A DNA stretch of 64,000 nt from Paenibacillus tengchongensis (GTDB lineage: Bacteria > Bacillota > Bacilli > Paenibacillales > Paenibacillaceae), in NCBI RefSeq assembly GCF_008973665.1, contig NZ_WACP01000009.1, positions 124,001 through 188,000 on the forward strand, in the 5' to 3' direction. The notes beneath the pieces were generated by a model. That model was given only the letters and a program-made list of their open reading frames with translations, searched no databases and was not told the origin of the DNA. This document shows, one piece after another, positions 14,745 through 26,400 of this stretch (position 1 is its first letter; each line of letters opens with the position of its first letter). Position numbers and translations under genes: made by a program.

Positions 14745-17700
14745 TCACATTTTTTCCAAAACAATGCGCGAACCGCTGCCGCCCTGCTCTGCCGGCACGA
14801 CAACCAGCTTGCGCGCCAGCCGCGCCCGCAGCTCCGGCACATGGCTGATGACGCCAACCGACAGCTGGTCGCTGTGCAATCGTTCCAGTGAAGTGATCAC
14901 CGTGTCCAGCAGGTCGGAATCGAGGGTCCCGAAACCTTCATCGAGGAAAAAGAATTGCAGCGGATATTGTCCGCGCAGCTGAATCTGCGCCGACAAGGCC
15001 AGCGCCAGCGACAGCGAGGTCAGGAAGGTCTCGCCGCCCGACAGGGTAGACACCGGCCGACGGACTCCCCCGTTGCCGTCATCGCGGATCACAAAGCCGC
15101 CGCCGGAATCAACCTCCAGGGCATAGCGCTGCTTGCTCAGGAACCGCAGGCGCTGCGATGCGGCCTGGCAGACCTGCATCAGCTGCTCTTCGGCGATATA
15201 CTCCACAAAGGCATTGCCGCGCAGCACGCTCTGCAGCTTGGTCAGCCGCTCCTGGACAACGGCAACCGCGACCCGCCGTTCCTCCAGCTCCATCCAGCGG
15301 ATGTGGCGTTGCCGCAAATCCTCCAGATCGCGCTCCGCCTTGGCCCGGGACTGCAGGGCATGCTCATCATTTTCTTTGCAGCCGCGGACGGCTTCCCGGC
15401 TCGCGAGCCATTCCTCTTCGCTGAGGGACGCCCCGGCAAGCTTCTCCGCTATGCTGCGCAGCTGCGCCGCCACTTCGGCTTCACCTTCGCGGTGCGTACG
15501 CACGCGCTCGGCAGCCGCGCGGCGTTCCTCGGCAGGGAGCGCTGCGCCCTCGACCTCCGCTGCCGTTGCAAACGGCGAATGGCCCAGGCTCTCTTTCCAG
15601 CTCACCGCAGCAGCCTTGCAGTGCTCCTGCGCGGATTCCGCCGCCTGGCGGAAGATCGCCGCTTCCCTGCTCTCCCGCTGCGCCGCCTCCGCCTTCTGCC
15701 GGTGGCTCTCCTTACAGCCCTCCAGCGCCTGCTGAAGCGTCTGCAGCCGCCGCTCGCATTCTGCGAGCAGGCCGGCGGCAGGCTTCCCGCCAGTCCATTG
15801 CACGAGCCGCTGCTCTTTCTCGCGCTCCAGCGCCTCCTTGCCTTCCAGCTGTGCCTTCCACTGGGCCAGCTCCTTGTCCAGCGCCACCGTTTCGTCCTGC
15901 AAAGCCTGTACCGATGCATTCTTCTCATCGAGAAATTGAACGGCGATGTTCAGGCGGCCGCGAATGTCCTCGGCCTGCTCATCCTTCCGCTGCATTTCCC
16001 GGAAGGCCGTCTCGGCCCCGTCCGGAGCCAGATCAGGGAACAGCCGGGTCCATTCCGCCCGCTGATTCTCCAGCGCCGCAGCCAGCTCCTGCGCCTTCGC
16101 AGCCAGCCCATCCAGCCAGGAAGACTCCGCTTCCGCTGCGGCGGCCTCCTTGTGGCACAGCTGTGCCTGCTCCTGCAGCGCGCGCTGCCACTCGGCGGCT
16201 TCGCGGCGCAGACCGCCGGAGCGGCCCTTCAGCGCGGCAAGCTGCGCCTCCAGCCGCTCCAGCGCAGCTGCATCAGCCACGGCGACAAACCCGTCGACAG
16301 CCGCTGCGGGCTGTTCCGCGGCGGCCGCAGCCGGCGAAGAGACAGCTCTGCCCGCGTCTCCGCCGAAGAGCTGCTCCAGCGCCGTCTCGTCCTGCTCGAG
16401 CAGGCTGTGCAGCTGGCGGCGGGCTTCGGCCGCACGCCGTTCCAGCTGCCGCGTCTCGCGCAGCTGCGCTTCAAGACGCTCCTGCCCGCCGTCCGCCCCG
16501 TGCACCGCCGGCGCCGGATGCTCGCTGCTGCCGCACACCGGGCAGGGCTGCCCGTCCTGGAGCGCATGGGCCAGCGCCAGCGAGAGCCGGTGCACCTCCT
16601 GCTCCTTCAGTGCCGCTTCCAGTGCAGCGGCGTGGCGCTCCAGCCCGAGCGCGGCGTCAGCAGCCGCGCTCACGGCCGCAGCGAGCGCCTCGCGCTGCGC
16701 AGCATAGGCCGCGAGGTGCCCGCCCCGCGCGCCCTCCAGCGCCTGCCGCCGCTCCTCGGCGGCGGCCAGCTTGCCCCGGGCCGCGGCCAGCGCAGCCGCC
16801 CGGCCCTGGTGCTCGCGCTCCGCCGCCGCTCCCTGCGTCTCGGCGGCGCGCAGCCCCTGCAATCTCTGCATCGCCTCCTGCAGAGATTGCCGCTCCCGGG
16901 AGCGCACCTCCAGCGGCTGCAGGCTCTGCTGCAGCTCCTGCTGGCGCTTTTGGCCCTTGGCCAAAAGCTCGCGCTCCCGCGCCAGTGACTCCCGCTTGGC
17001 CGTAAGGCCGCGGGAGATCTCCTCCGCGCGCGCCGAAGCCGCGGCGCGCTCCTGCCGCAACGCGCTGAGCTCGCCCTCGAGCTCCAGCGCGCGGCGGTAG
17101 GTGTCGGCCCCCTGCCGGAGGGCCGGCTCCTCCGCGGCCAGCGCCGCCTGGGCGTCAGCCTCGGCGCGCGCCGCCAGCGTTGCCGCCTGCTCGGCGGCGG
17201 CGCTCTGCGCTTCCTGGGCCTCGGCACGGGCCAGCCGGCCCTGCCAGGCCTCTTCGGCCGCGCGCCAGGCCTTCAGCGCAGGCAGGCGCTTCTCGGCTTC
17301 GTCGGCCTGGAGAAGCCGCCGCTCCAGGAGGGCGGTGTCCGCTTCCTGGCGCTGCAGCTCCTGCTGCTGCGCCTCCCGGCGGGCCCGCTCCTCCTGCAGC
17401 TCGCGGATCTTGGCATAGCGCGCGGCCCGCTGCTCGGCGGCCTCCAGCGCCGCCCGGCATTCGGCCGCATGGCGCACCGCTTCCTCCAGCCGCTGCGCAG
17501 CAGCTTCAACATCTTCCTTGCCTGCATTGCCGAGGCCCTGCTGTTCCGCTTCCAGCGCGCGCAGCGCAGCTTCATTCTCCTTGCTGCGCCGCGACAGCTT
17601 CTGGGCCAACTGATCCCCATACTGCTCCAGGTGGAACAGCCGCTGCAGCATCTGTCTGCGGTCCACGCCGCGCAAGGAGAGGAACTCGGCGAATTTGCCT

Positions 17701-18158
17701 TGGGGCAGCACCACCGCGCGGGTGAAGTCATCCATCTTCAGGCCGATATGCTCCTCCACACAGCGGGTCACATCCGCCAGCTTGTCGGCAAGCACCTGGT
17801 CGCCGTCCGGGAGCACCTCAATGAAGCGGCTGATCGTGTTACTGACCGACAGTTCTCCGGTCCGCTTGAACCGGCGCTCCACCCGGAAGCGCTGCGGCCC
17901 GCTCTCCGAAGCCAGCTCAAAGGTAAAAGCCACGCTGAGCTGATCCTCCGAGTGGTTCATGATGCCCTGTGTCCCGTTCACGGCGCGCTCCACCTTGCCG
18001 TACATGGCCAGCGTAATCGCGTCCAGCAGGCTGGACTTGCCGCTGCCCGTCGGGCCGAAGATGCCGAAGAGGCCCGTCTCGGTCAGGCTGGTGAAATCGA
18101 TCTCCTGCTGCTCCCTGTAGCTCTGCAGCCCGGCCACTTTCAACAGTATCGGCTTCAT
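14745..18158 (-). CDS. sbcC: Exonuclease SbcC (Rad50-like ATPase)
   Basis: 1137 residues. SbcC is the SMC-like ATPase of the SbcCD nuclease that opens hairpins and trims blocked DNA ends. Walker A GPTGSGKSSLLDAI is at about 36-49, followed by QGIMNHSEDQLSV. Two very long Ala/Glu/Gln-rich coiled-coil arms flank the zinc hook CPVC (C539, C542). The ABC signature LSGGETF, Walker B FFFLDEGFGTLD and ISHVPEL complete the C-terminal half. The coiled-coil section (about 16000-17600) is markedly GC-rich. Overlaps sbcD by four bases. Confidence 0.96.
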   Translation of the reverse strand: MKPILLKVAGLQSYREQQEIDFTSLTETGLFGIFGPTGSGKSSLLDAITLAMYGKVERAVNGTQGIMNHSEDQLSVAFTFELASESGPQRFRVERRFKRTGELSVSNTISRFIEVLPDGDQVLADKLADVTRCVEEHIGLKMDDFTRAVVLPQGKFAEFLSLRGVDRRQMLQRLFHLEQYGDQLAQKLSRRSKENEAALRALEAEQQGLGNAGKEDVEAAAQRLEEAVRHAAECRAALEAAEQRAARYAKIRELQEERARREAQQQELQRQEADTALLERRLLQADEAEKRLPALKAWRAAEEAWQGRLARAEAQEAQSAAAEQAATLAARAEADAQAALAAEEPALRQGADTYRRALELEGELSALRQERAAASARAEEISRGLTAKRESLARERELLAKGQKRQQELQQSLQPLEVRSRERQSLQEAMQRLQGLRAAETQGAAAEREHQGRAAALAAARGKLAAAEERRQALEGARGGHLAAYAAQREALAAAVSAAADAALGLERHAAALEAALKEQEVHRLSLALAHALQDGQPCPVCGSSEHPAPAVHGADGGQERLEAQLRETRQLERRAAEARRQLHSLLEQDETALEQLFGGDAGRAVSSPAAAAAEQPAAAVDGFVAVADAAALERLEAQLAALKGRSGGLRREAAEWQRALQEQAQLCHKEAAAAEAESSWLDGLAAKAQELAAALENQRAEWTRLFPDLAPDGAETAFREMQRKDEQAEDIRGRLNIAVQFLDEKNASVQALQDETVALDKELAQWKAQLEGKEALEREKEQRLVQWTGGKPAAGLLAECERRLQTLQQALEGCKESHRQKAEAAQRESREAAIFRQAAESAQEHCKAAAVSWKESLGHSPFATAAEVEGAALPAEERRAAAERVRTHREGEAEVAAQLRSIAEKLAGASLSEEEWLASREAVRGCKENDEHALQSRAKAERDLEDLRQRHIRWMELEERRVAVAVVQERLTKLQSVLRGNAFVEYIAEEQLMQVCQAASQRLRFLSKQRYALEVDSGGGFVIRDDGNGGVRRPVSTLSGGETFLTSLSLALALSAQIQLRGQYPLQFFFLDEGFGTLDSDLLDTVITSLERLHSDQLSVGVISHVPELRARLARKLVVVPAEQGGSGSRIVLEKM

Positions 18159-19345
18159 GCGCGCTTCACCTCCTCCTCTTCCTGCCGGGGCCGCTCTTCC
18201 TCCTGGGCCAATTCGAGGAACAGCTCCACCAGGCTGTCCTCCGGCTCGGCGCCGCCGGTCTGGCGCTGATAGAACCTGCGGAACAGCTCCTGCACCGGCA
18301 TCCGGGAACGGGCCGTCTCCTCCAGCTCCTGCTCCATCTGCGGATACACCGGACGGATATGGACGATCCCTTCCCGCGCCTTGCGCAGCCGCTGAATATC
18401 CTGCAGCGACAGCGCTTCGGTCAGGCGCAGCTCAAGATCGATAAAAGCCTGCTCATCCCGGCCTTCATCAAGCCAGGCATATACCTCCTGCAGGCCGCCG
18501 GATATTTTCCATTCGACCAGCGGTCGGCCGCAGCTCAAATAAATCTCCGAAATAGCGGGTTCGCCGCCCGGAGCAATATCAAGCATCGTTACCGATTTGG
18601 CCTGTCCCGCTTCCGAGAAGCTGTAAGCCAGCGGCGAACCGCTGTAGCGGATGGGATGGTCACCCTTGACCTTCTGGGCGCGGTGCAGATGACCGAGCGC
18701 CGTATACTGCGCCCCGCAAGAGAGAGCGGAAGGGTCGACCGTATAGGCGCCGCCGACCTGGATCGGCCGCTCTGAATCGCACTCCACGCCGCCGAGCACG
18801 TAGATATGGCTCATCGCCAGATTCACCGTCCGCGGCGAAAATTCGCGGCCGAGCCGCTTCATCAGCCCGCCGACCCGCGCGCTGTAGGCCAGGCGCAGCT
18901 CCTCTTCTCCGCTGTCCCCGGCCAGCAGCTCGCCGAGCCGCGCTTCCGACGGATAAGGCAGCGCCGCAATGAGAGCCATCTCTCCGGTGCGTGCAGCACC
19001 CACCGTAACCGGATCAAGCACCGGCAGCCCCACCAGTGTAATGCCCGATTTCTTGACCAGCGGGGATACCGAGGCCACGCGCTCCGGCTGATCATGGTTG
19101 CCGGAAATAACCACAAGGGGTCGGCCCCCTGCCGTCAGCCGCGCTGCCGCTTCATAGAACAGCTGCTCCGCCGCAGCCGGCGGATTGACCGAGTCATAGA
19201 CATCCCCGGCCATAAGTATCAGATCGGCCTGCTCCCTGTCTGCAATGTCTACCAGTTCGTCTATGAATTGTTCCTGCTCCCTTTGCCGGCTTCTCCCTTC
19301 CAGCGTACGTCCCAGATGCCAGTCGCCCGTATGCAATATGCGCAT
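18155..19345 (-). CDS. sbcD: Exonuclease SbcD (Mre11-like nuclease)
   Basis: 396 residues. Metallophosphoesterase motifs in order: GDWHLG (about 7-12), AGDVYDS, SGNHDQPERV and GHLHRAQ, giving the two-metal active site of the nuclease partner of SbcC. The C-terminal tail (QEEERPRQEEEEVKRA) is charged. ATG at 19345; the stop overlaps the sbcC start (ATGA). It follows addA by 53 bases, making one recombination cluster addB-addA-sbcD-sbcC. Confidence 0.96.
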   Translation of the reverse strand: MRILHTGDWHLGRTLEGRSRQREQEQFIDELVDIADREQADLILMAGDVYDSVNPPAAAEQLFYEAAARLTAGGRPLVVISGNHDQPERVASVSPLVKKSGITLVGLPVLDPVTVGAARTGEMALIAALPYPSEARLGELLAGDSGEEELRLAYSARVGGLMKRLGREFSPRTVNLAMSHIYVLGGVECDSERPIQVGGAYTVDPSALSCGAQYTALGHLHRAQKVKGDHPIRYSGSPLAYSFSEAGQAKSVTMLDIAPGGEPAISEIYLSCGRPLVEWKISGGLQEVYAWLDEGRDEQAFIDLELRLTEALSLQDIQRLRKAREGIVHIRPVYPQMEQELEETARSRMPVQELFRRFYQRQTGGAEPEDSLVELFLELAQEEERPRQEEEEVKRA

Positions 19346-19398
19346 AATTCCCTCTTTTCCCCGCTGCTCCCTGCGGTGTTCATCAAATTAGTAACAAG

Positions 19399-22300
19399 TT
19401 ATAATTGCACGGCATGTCCGCCTTCAAAAAAGTACAGCCATATCTCGCTTACCGGCTCGCCTGTAATATCCTGCAGCGCCTTGGCGTACAGCTCCAGCTG
19501 AAACCGGTATTTCTCCTGCAAAGCAGCGATGCCGCCTCTGTGCTCCAGTACGGCGTCCGTCTTGTAATCAAGCAGGATCAGACGGCCGTTCTCGCGGAAC
19601 AGGCAGTCGATAATCCCCTGAATCAGCACGCCGCCTTCAGCCCCGGCCGCAGCCGCAGCAGAGTCGCCCTCTAGCTCAAGACCCAGATAGGCTTCACTTG
19701 CCGGAAGCATGTAACTGAAGGGCTGCTCTCTTCGCTGCCAGGAAGCTCCCAGCAGACGTCTGCCCAGCTCGCTGTCATAGAAAGCAGCCGCTTGTGCCGG
19801 ATCAATCGCTTCCGCCTGCTCCCTACTAAGGATGGCCACACGGGTCAGACGGGCGAGCGTTGCTTCGACCACCGCAAGGTCAACCGGACCGTCAAGCGGA
19901 ACGTGCTGCATCAGCGTATGATAGGCCGTGCCGCGTTCTGCCCCGGTCAGCCCCCGCTGCTCCATAAATTTCGGCCGCTGCAGATGCAGCTGCTCCACAC
20001 GCGCCTCCGGCCGCCTGCCCGCCGCCTCTCTCTCTTCCATGAGATCATAGGAAGGCTGCTCCTGTAAGGCGAGCATGCCTTTGAGCTCCGTTACGGAAGT
20101 CTTTGCCGGAATAACGGCAGCTGCCGCATAGGCGTAGTTCCACTCCAGCCTGTCCGCAACCTCTCCCGCTGCGGCGGTTCCGGGGAACGGAACCGGACGG
20201 GCGCGGCGCAGCGCTTCCTGCGCGAGCCGCCGTTCTTCGCCGTCCGGCAGCTCGCCGGTCCCGCCTATCGCGCCGGAGCCCAGATCGGAAGCGTTCCATA
20301 CGGCGATGCTCCAATTCGCCGGATCGCCGTGCAGCGCGCCGGAGACAGCGCCGTCGGCGCCGGCCAGCTTGCGCAGCACCGCCGCTGCAGGATGCCGGAT
20401 CAGCGCCGGGCCGACCCAGTCCAGATAGCTGCGCCCTCTGGCCAGCAGCGGCGCCTCCAGCAGCAGCTCCTCCCGGCTCTGCATGCCGCTCCAGCCGGCG
20501 GCGGTACGGGCCAAGTCCCGCACGGTGCCGACCAGAATCATTTTGTCACGGGGCCGGGTCAGGCCCACATACAGCACGCGCATCTCCTCGGCCAGCAGCT
20601 CCAGCCGTGCGCGCCGGTTGATGGCGAGATAAGGCAGGGTCGGATAAGTGACCCGCGTCTCCCGCTGTACATAGCGCGGCCCGAAGCCAAGCTCCTTGTG
20701 CATCAGGAACGGGGAATGCAGATCCTCCCGGTTAAAGGGCTTAGCCATGCCCGCCAGGAACACTACCGGAAACTCCAGACCCTTCGATTTATGGATGGTC
20801 ATAATCCGTACGCCGCCGGCTTCCTCGCCGGTTCCGCCGGCAATGCCGAGGTCCCCGCCGTTCTCCCGCACCCGCGAGATAAACTGCAGGAAGCGGAACA
20901 AGCCGCGGGCAGAGGTGTCCCGTTCAAACTGTACCGCCCGGTCGTAGAGTGCCTTCAGATTGTTCTGCCGCTGAAAGCCGCCGGGAAGTCCGCCAAGCCA
21001 TTCCAGATATCCGCTTTCGCCGTAAATTCTCCAGATGAGCGTGCCGAGACTGCCCTGACGGGCTGCCGTTCGCCAGCCCTCCAGCTGTCCCAGGAAATAG
21101 CGGAGCTTCTTGCGCAGCTCCGGCGGAATCTTCGCGGCATGATCCGCAGAGCCGTCCGCGAAGGCTTCGGCCGCAGCCGCCGTCTCCGCAGCCGCCTCAC
21201 CGCCCGGCAGAACCTCGAACAGGTCCAGGCTCAGCTGCAGCGGGCCGATATCCACCCTGCTGTCCTCCTGAGCCTCGCCGGCGGCCGCCAGCAGCGCATC
21301 GAAGAACGCTCCCTTGCTGCAGAGCCGCACCAGCGCAAGCTCTTCCTCGCTTAAGCCGACTACAGGGGAACGCAGTACCCCGGCCAGCGGAATATCCTGG
21401 CGGGGATTGTCTACAACCTGCAGCAGCGACAGTGCGATTTCCACTTCGGTTGCCTGGAAATAGCCCTTGTTCACATCGCCGCTTGCCGGGATGCCCTCCA
21501 GACGGAGCTCCTCCAAGATCAGCGGCGTCCACAGACGGGCGGACCGCAACAGAATGACGATGTCGCCGTAGACCACCGGACGCATCAAGCGCAGCGCCTT
21601 GTCGTAGATGAGCAGCGGCGCATTTCCGGTCCGTCCGGTCATCTGCAAGATTCGCCGGGCGATGGCGCGCGCCTCAAGCTGCGCCGTTTCGCTCTCAGCG
21701 GTGTCGTTATCCTGCGGCGGCGTTTCTCCGTCGCCCTCTTCCTCCGCAGCTCGTCCGGTCCCAGCCCGGTCAATCAGCAGCAGCTCCGGCGTGAAGTACG
21801 GATCCGCAGCCGTTTCCTCGGTTCCGGGGAAATTCGCCCCGTATACCAGCTCGGCGCGGCGGTCATAACCGATCTCCGCAACCGTGCGGTTCATCACCTG
21901 ACGAAAAATCATATTGACCGCATCCACCACCTCGCGGCGGCTGCGGAAATTGCGCGCCAGGTCGATGACGATGCCCCCGCTTCCGCTGTCTCCGTCCGCC
22001 GCTTCCGCGCCGCTGCCCGTCCGGCCTGCACCGAAGCTGTTGTACTTGTCCAGGAACAGTCCGGGCTCGGCAAGCCGGAAACGGTAAATGCTCTGCTTCA
22101 TATCGCCGACCATGAACCGGTTGCCCGGAGCTTCGCGGGAGATAAGCCGGACAATCTCCTCCTGGACGCTGTTGGTGTCCTGGTATTCATCGAGCAGCAC
22201 CTCATCGAACTGGCTGCGGTATTCCATAGCCGCATCCGACGGCAGAGGCTGCCCTGGAACCGAATCTTCATGGCGCAGGATCTGCAGACAATAGTGCTCC

Positions 22301-23454
22301 AGATCGCTGAAATCGACCAGCGCCCGTCCGGCTTTCTCTTTGCGGTACCTCTCGCCGAATTCGATCACGGTCTCGGCCAGTTCAGCCATCAGGGGAGCGG
22401 CCTCGCCGAGCTCGGCCAGGTAAGCCTCCGCCGGCCGGCCGAACAGCGACTTCTGCAGCTCCAGCAGACTTTTCTTGACGCGCTCGCGCAGCTCCTTGAC
22501 CATCTCCTGCAGCCGCGGATCTGTCGAATCTTTCTTGCACGGCTTCAGCTTGGTGAATGAAATTTCCACAAAAATATCGTACAGCTCCGCCCACGGGCGG
22601 GACTCCAACGCTTCCCGCAAGGCGCGCGCAAGCTCCAGGTCGGCCTCCAGATTCTCCGCGTAAGGAGCCGGCCCTCCCGGCTGCAGTGCCATCTCCCGCC
22701 CCTGCAGCAGCTCGCTGACAGCGCCGTCCAGCGTCAGCCTGGCTTCGTCCAGAATACTCTGAACCCAAGGCGTGCGCCCCAAAGCCTCCGTGTCGCGCAG
22801 TGCAAATGCCGCTGCCGTATCCCGCAGCCACTGCTTCGGCCACGGATGGCTGTGTGCGAAATCGTGCAGGCGCTGAATCAGCGCCTGCACGGCATCGTCA
22901 CTGCGTTCCCCGCTGAACCAGTCGGCAAAGGTGACGAACACACTGTCCTGCCCGTCTTCGCCCATTTCGCCGTACTTCTCCTCCAGCAGCTCTTCCAGCA
23001 GCTCCTGGCGCATCATTTGCGCCTCGTGCTCATTCAGGATCCGGAAGCCGGGGTCGAGGGGGATCATCTGGTAGTATCGCCGGATGACGTCCAGACAGAA
23101 GGAATGCAGCGTCGTGATTGAAGCTCTGCCCAGCATCGCCAGCTGGCGGCGGAGATGTTCATTCTCCTCTTCCCCATCCTCCTCCAGCTTCCGCTCCAGC
23201 GCTTCCCGGATCCGTTCGCGCATCTCGGCCGCCGCCGCCTTGGTAAAGGTGGCCACCAGCATCCGTTCCACGCTGAACCCGCTCTCCGGGTCGGCAATCC
23301 GGCGGATAATGCGCTCCACCAGCACCGCCGTCTTACCCGAGCCGGCTGCCGCCGCGACCAGAATATCGTCGCCGCCCTCGGCGATGGCGCGCCACTGGTC
23401 GTCGCTCCACAGGCTTCCTTCCGGCTTCGGTGCAATGTTCGGTTGTCTGCTCAC
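19399..23454 (-). CDS. addA: ATP-dependent helicase/nuclease subunit AddA
   Basis: 1351 residues. AddAB processes double-strand breaks for RecA. Superfamily 1 helicase motifs are clear: Walker A AAAAGSGKT (34-42), Walker B VLLDEYQDTNSVQEEI, MVGDMKQSIYRFRLAEP, TIHKSKGLEFPVVFLAG and VGLTRPRDKM. The C-terminal RecB-type nuclease has the metal-binding LLDYKTDAV. Start is GTG at 23454, overlapping the addB stop by four bases. Confidence 0.97.
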   Translation of the reverse strand: MSRQPNIAPKPEGSLWSDDQWRAIAEGGDDILVAAAAGSGKTAVLVERIIRRIADPESGFSVERMLVATFTKAAAAEMRERIREALERKLEEDGEEENEHLRRQLAMLGRASITTLHSFCLDVIRRYYQMIPLDPGFRILNEHEAQMMRQELLEELLEEKYGEMGEDGQDSVFVTFADWFSGERSDDAVQALIQRLHDFAHSHPWPKQWLRDTAAAFALRDTEALGRTPWVQSILDEARLTLDGAVSELLQGREMALQPGGPAPYAENLEADLELARALREALESRPWAELYDIFVEISFTKLKPCKKDSTDPRLQEMVKELRERVKKSLLELQKSLFGRPAEAYLAELGEAAPLMAELAETVIEFGERYRKEKAGRALVDFSDLEHYCLQILRHEDSVPGQPLPSDAAMEYRSQFDEVLLDEYQDTNSVQEEIVRLISREAPGNRFMVGDMKQSIYRFRLAEPGLFLDKYNSFGAGRTGSGAEAADGDSGSGGIVIDLARNFRSRREVVDAVNMIFRQVMNRTVAEIGYDRRAELVYGANFPGTEETAADPYFTPELLLIDRAGTGRAAEEEGDGETPPQDNDTAESETAQLEARAIARRILQMTGRTGNAPLLIYDKALRLMRPVVYGDIVILLRSARLWTPLILEELRLEGIPASGDVNKGYFQATEVEIALSLLQVVDNPRQDIPLAGVLRSPVVGLSEEELALVRLCSKGAFFDALLAAAGEAQEDSRVDIGPLQLSLDLFEVLPGGEAAAETAAAAEAFADGSADHAAKIPPELRKKLRYFLGQLEGWRTAARQGSLGTLIWRIYGESGYLEWLGGLPGGFQRQNNLKALYDRAVQFERDTSARGLFRFLQFISRVRENGGDLGIAGGTGEEAGGVRIMTIHKSKGLEFPVVFLAGMAKPFNREDLHSPFLMHKELGFGPRYVQRETRVTYPTLPYLAINRRARLELLAEEMRVLYVGLTRPRDKMILVGTVRDLARTAAGWSGMQSREELLLEAPLLARGRSYLDWVGPALIRHPAAAVLRKLAGADGAVSGALHGDPANWSIAVWNASDLGSGAIGGTGELPDGEERRLAQEALRRARPVPFPGTAAAGEVADRLEWNYAYAAAAVIPAKTSVTELKGMLALQEQPSYDLMEEREAAGRRPEARVEQLHLQRPKFMEQRGLTGAERGTAYHTLMQHVPLDGPVDLAVVEATLARLTRVAILSREQAEAIDPAQAAAFYDSELGRRLLGASWQRREQPFSYMLPASEAYLGLELEGDSAAAAAGAEGGVLIQGIIDCLFRENGRLILLDYKTDAVLEHRGGIAALQEKYRFQLELYAKALQDITGEPVSEIWLYFFEGGHAVQL

Positions 23455-26400
23455 AGCGTCTCTCCTCCTTTGCGGGACAGCAAATCCCAGACGGCCTCTT
23501 TGCCCGGCTTGTCCAGCAGCTTGAACCCGTTTCCTTCCACACTCTCATCGAACTGGCATACCGGCCGGAAGGCACAGAAGGTACAGGCCGTCTCCTGCTG
23601 AATCCGGTACGGCTTGATCTCCACATCGCCCTCGGTGATGCGGGTTCCGATATCCCTGATGTTGCTGCGGACCGCGGTCAGCAGCTGTCTCCACTGTTCC
23701 GGCGTAGCCACCGAGGCACTGCTGTAGAAGCTGCCGTCGCTCTTCAGCGCCACCGGCACAATGGAGGAATGCCCCTTCTCCAGCCCGGCGTCCATCAAGG
23801 AGACCACACCGGGGTCGGCGGTCAGCAGCCCTCTCATCTTGAACCGCTTCAGCAGCTCCTGCCGTGCCTGCTCCTGATTCAAGCCGTTCGGCGAAGACAG
23901 CAGCGGGTCATGTACATGAAAATACAGCGTGCCCGCAGGAAGCGCAGGCTTGCCCAGCCACTGCTCGGAATAGGTCAGCAGCACATCAAGATAGGTCAGC
24001 ATCTGCAGCGCCAGCCCGTAGTACACCTCATGCAGCTTCAGATCCTGCTGGCTGGATTTGTAGTCGATGACCCGCAGCAGCACCCCCTGCTCGCCCTCGG
24101 CCATATCCACGCGGTCAATTCGTCCCACCACCTCCATCACACAGCCGTTCGGCAGGGTAATGCGCAGCGGGGGCAGGTCCTGCCCCGGACCGAAGTCGAG
24201 CTCCAGCCCGACCGGCTCGAAGCTGCCCCGGCGGGCATGCTCGCCCAGAATGACAGAAGCGCGGCTGACGATGTTCTTCAGCTTACGCTTGATATAGCCG
24301 TACCGCTTGCTGCTCATCAGAATTTCGCCCTGCAGCAGCGGGGACAGGCGGTCTACCGTCTCCCCGGCTTCGCGGCGGCATTCTTCCTCTGTCATGCTGC
24401 CCCAGCCGCGTCCCTGCTCCTGCAGCCGCTTGGCCATGTCGCTCAGCGCAGCATGGAACAGCTGGCCGATGTCGGGCGCCTGCAGCTTGTACAGCTGACG
24501 CTCTTTCAGCCTCAGCCCGTAGGAGGCAAAATGCGAGAATGCGCAGGATACGAACTTCTCCATCCGCGATACGCTGCCGCGCAGCGTGGTCCCGCCATAC
24601 AGCCGCAGGCTGGTCTCGCGCTTCAGCGGCTTCCCTTCATTGCGGTAGAACAGCGATTGAAGCTGCCGCTTCAGCCGGCCGCTCTGCTCGCTGTCCCGGA
24701 CAAACCAGTTGTATACATCCCACCACACTCCGGGAATCTCCGTCCCTTGCCGCCACTGGCGGAGCTGCAGCATCAGCATCCGCAGCGTCTGCTCCGGCGC
24801 TCCGATAAAGCCGAGATGCTGTGCCTCTCCCTTCGCTTCCTCCCCCGGCAGTACCGCTGAAGGGAAGCCCGTAACCTGGCGGACCGCCAGCGCTTCCGTG
24901 AACATGCCCTGCAGGTGGCGGATGATCTCCGAGGGCAGCAGCGGCTTGCCTTCTTCGTCGGCGGCGGCATAGCTGATCCATAATCTGCGGCTTGCCGTTG
25001 TCAGGGCGTTATAGATCAGAAAACGCTCATCCAGCATGCGGCGGGACGCTCCTGGGGCCAGTTCCATTCCGGCCTGCTCCAGCGCCAGGCGTTCCCCTTC
25101 GTTCAGAATGCCGTCTTCCTTGAACTGGGCGGGCACCACACCTTCATTAAAGCCCAGCAGGAAAGCATATTTGACGCCGGACACGCGGGTGCGGTCCATC
25201 GTTCCCACCAGCACCTGATCGAGTGCGGGCGGAACGAGGCCCAGCTTCAGCTCCGCCAGTCCCGTCTCCAGTACACCGGTGAACATGGTGAATTCCATAT
25301 TCTCCGGGCCCATCATCTCGGCGATCTGATCCAGCAGATTCAGTACCGCCCCCCATAGCTGGGTATGCTCGCGGGCCCGCTCGGGCTGGCCTTGCTCCAG
25401 CGCAGCCTTACTGAGCTGCTCCAGCTTGCCTGCAGCTCCGCACTCCTGCAGCAGCAGGTATACCGCCGTACATAATTCAAGCGCCGTCTTGCTCTTCTTC
25501 ACCCGCTTCTCAAACGGCAGCAGCACATCGGTAATCGCTGTCCGGCAGCGCTCCATCCGCTCCAGCATCGCTCCGTCCACGGCCGGGCTGCTCTCCAGCG
25601 ACAGGCTCGGAATCCCCTTCCACGGCTTCCCGTCGGTCCAGCGGTAGCCATGGATGCCGCAGGCCAGCACATAATTCTCCAGCGCATCCATATCGCCCCG
25701 GGTAAGTCCGCTGTCCTCGGGCAGCAGCAGCTCGGTCTTCACGCAGCGGAACACATCCTCATATCTCCAGCGGCGGCGCACCACATCCAGTGCGGAACGG
25801 ATGAACTCCGCCAGCGGATGGTGCAGCTCCTCTGCCTTTTGGTCCAGGAAGAAGGGGACACCGTATTCCTCAAAGAGCGGTGCAACCAGCGGTTCATAGT
25901 CGGCAATATTACGCATAAATACAGCCATCTCAGTAAATCTGGCTCCATCCTCACGCGCCAGCCGGAGCATCTCGCCCAGCGCGCTTTCGACCTCCGTGCG
26001 GCGCGAAGCCGCCGCGCTGACAGCAATGGCCGCGGATACCGGTTCTGACTCCCCGCTCCAGCGGACCCGCCGGGCGAAGCCGCGCTCCAGATGCGCGAGC
26101 GCCGGGCTGTCCGTAAATCTCGGCGGCACCGGGGGGGATAGCAGCTCGTCCCAGACCTCAAGGCCCAATTCTTCGGCCATACCGCGCAGCTTAATATAAG
26201 TAACGGCGGTAGGATGGAACAGCTCCAGCTCATGCGGCTGCGCTCCAGCCGGATAGATCCGGTCCAGCGTAAGTGCTACCGTTACCTTGGAAGCATGAAG
26301 CATCAGCCCGCGGAGCACGGTATACTCCTGGTTCGTAAATCCGTGAAAGCCGTCTACCCAGATTTCAGCACCACGGATATAAGCGGAATCGGCCAGATGT

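Noticed and set aside
15566..17005. 479-codon Ala/Pro-rich open frame on the plus strand
   Set aside because: Shadow of the GC-rich coiled-coil part of sbcC; no ribosome site and no domain.
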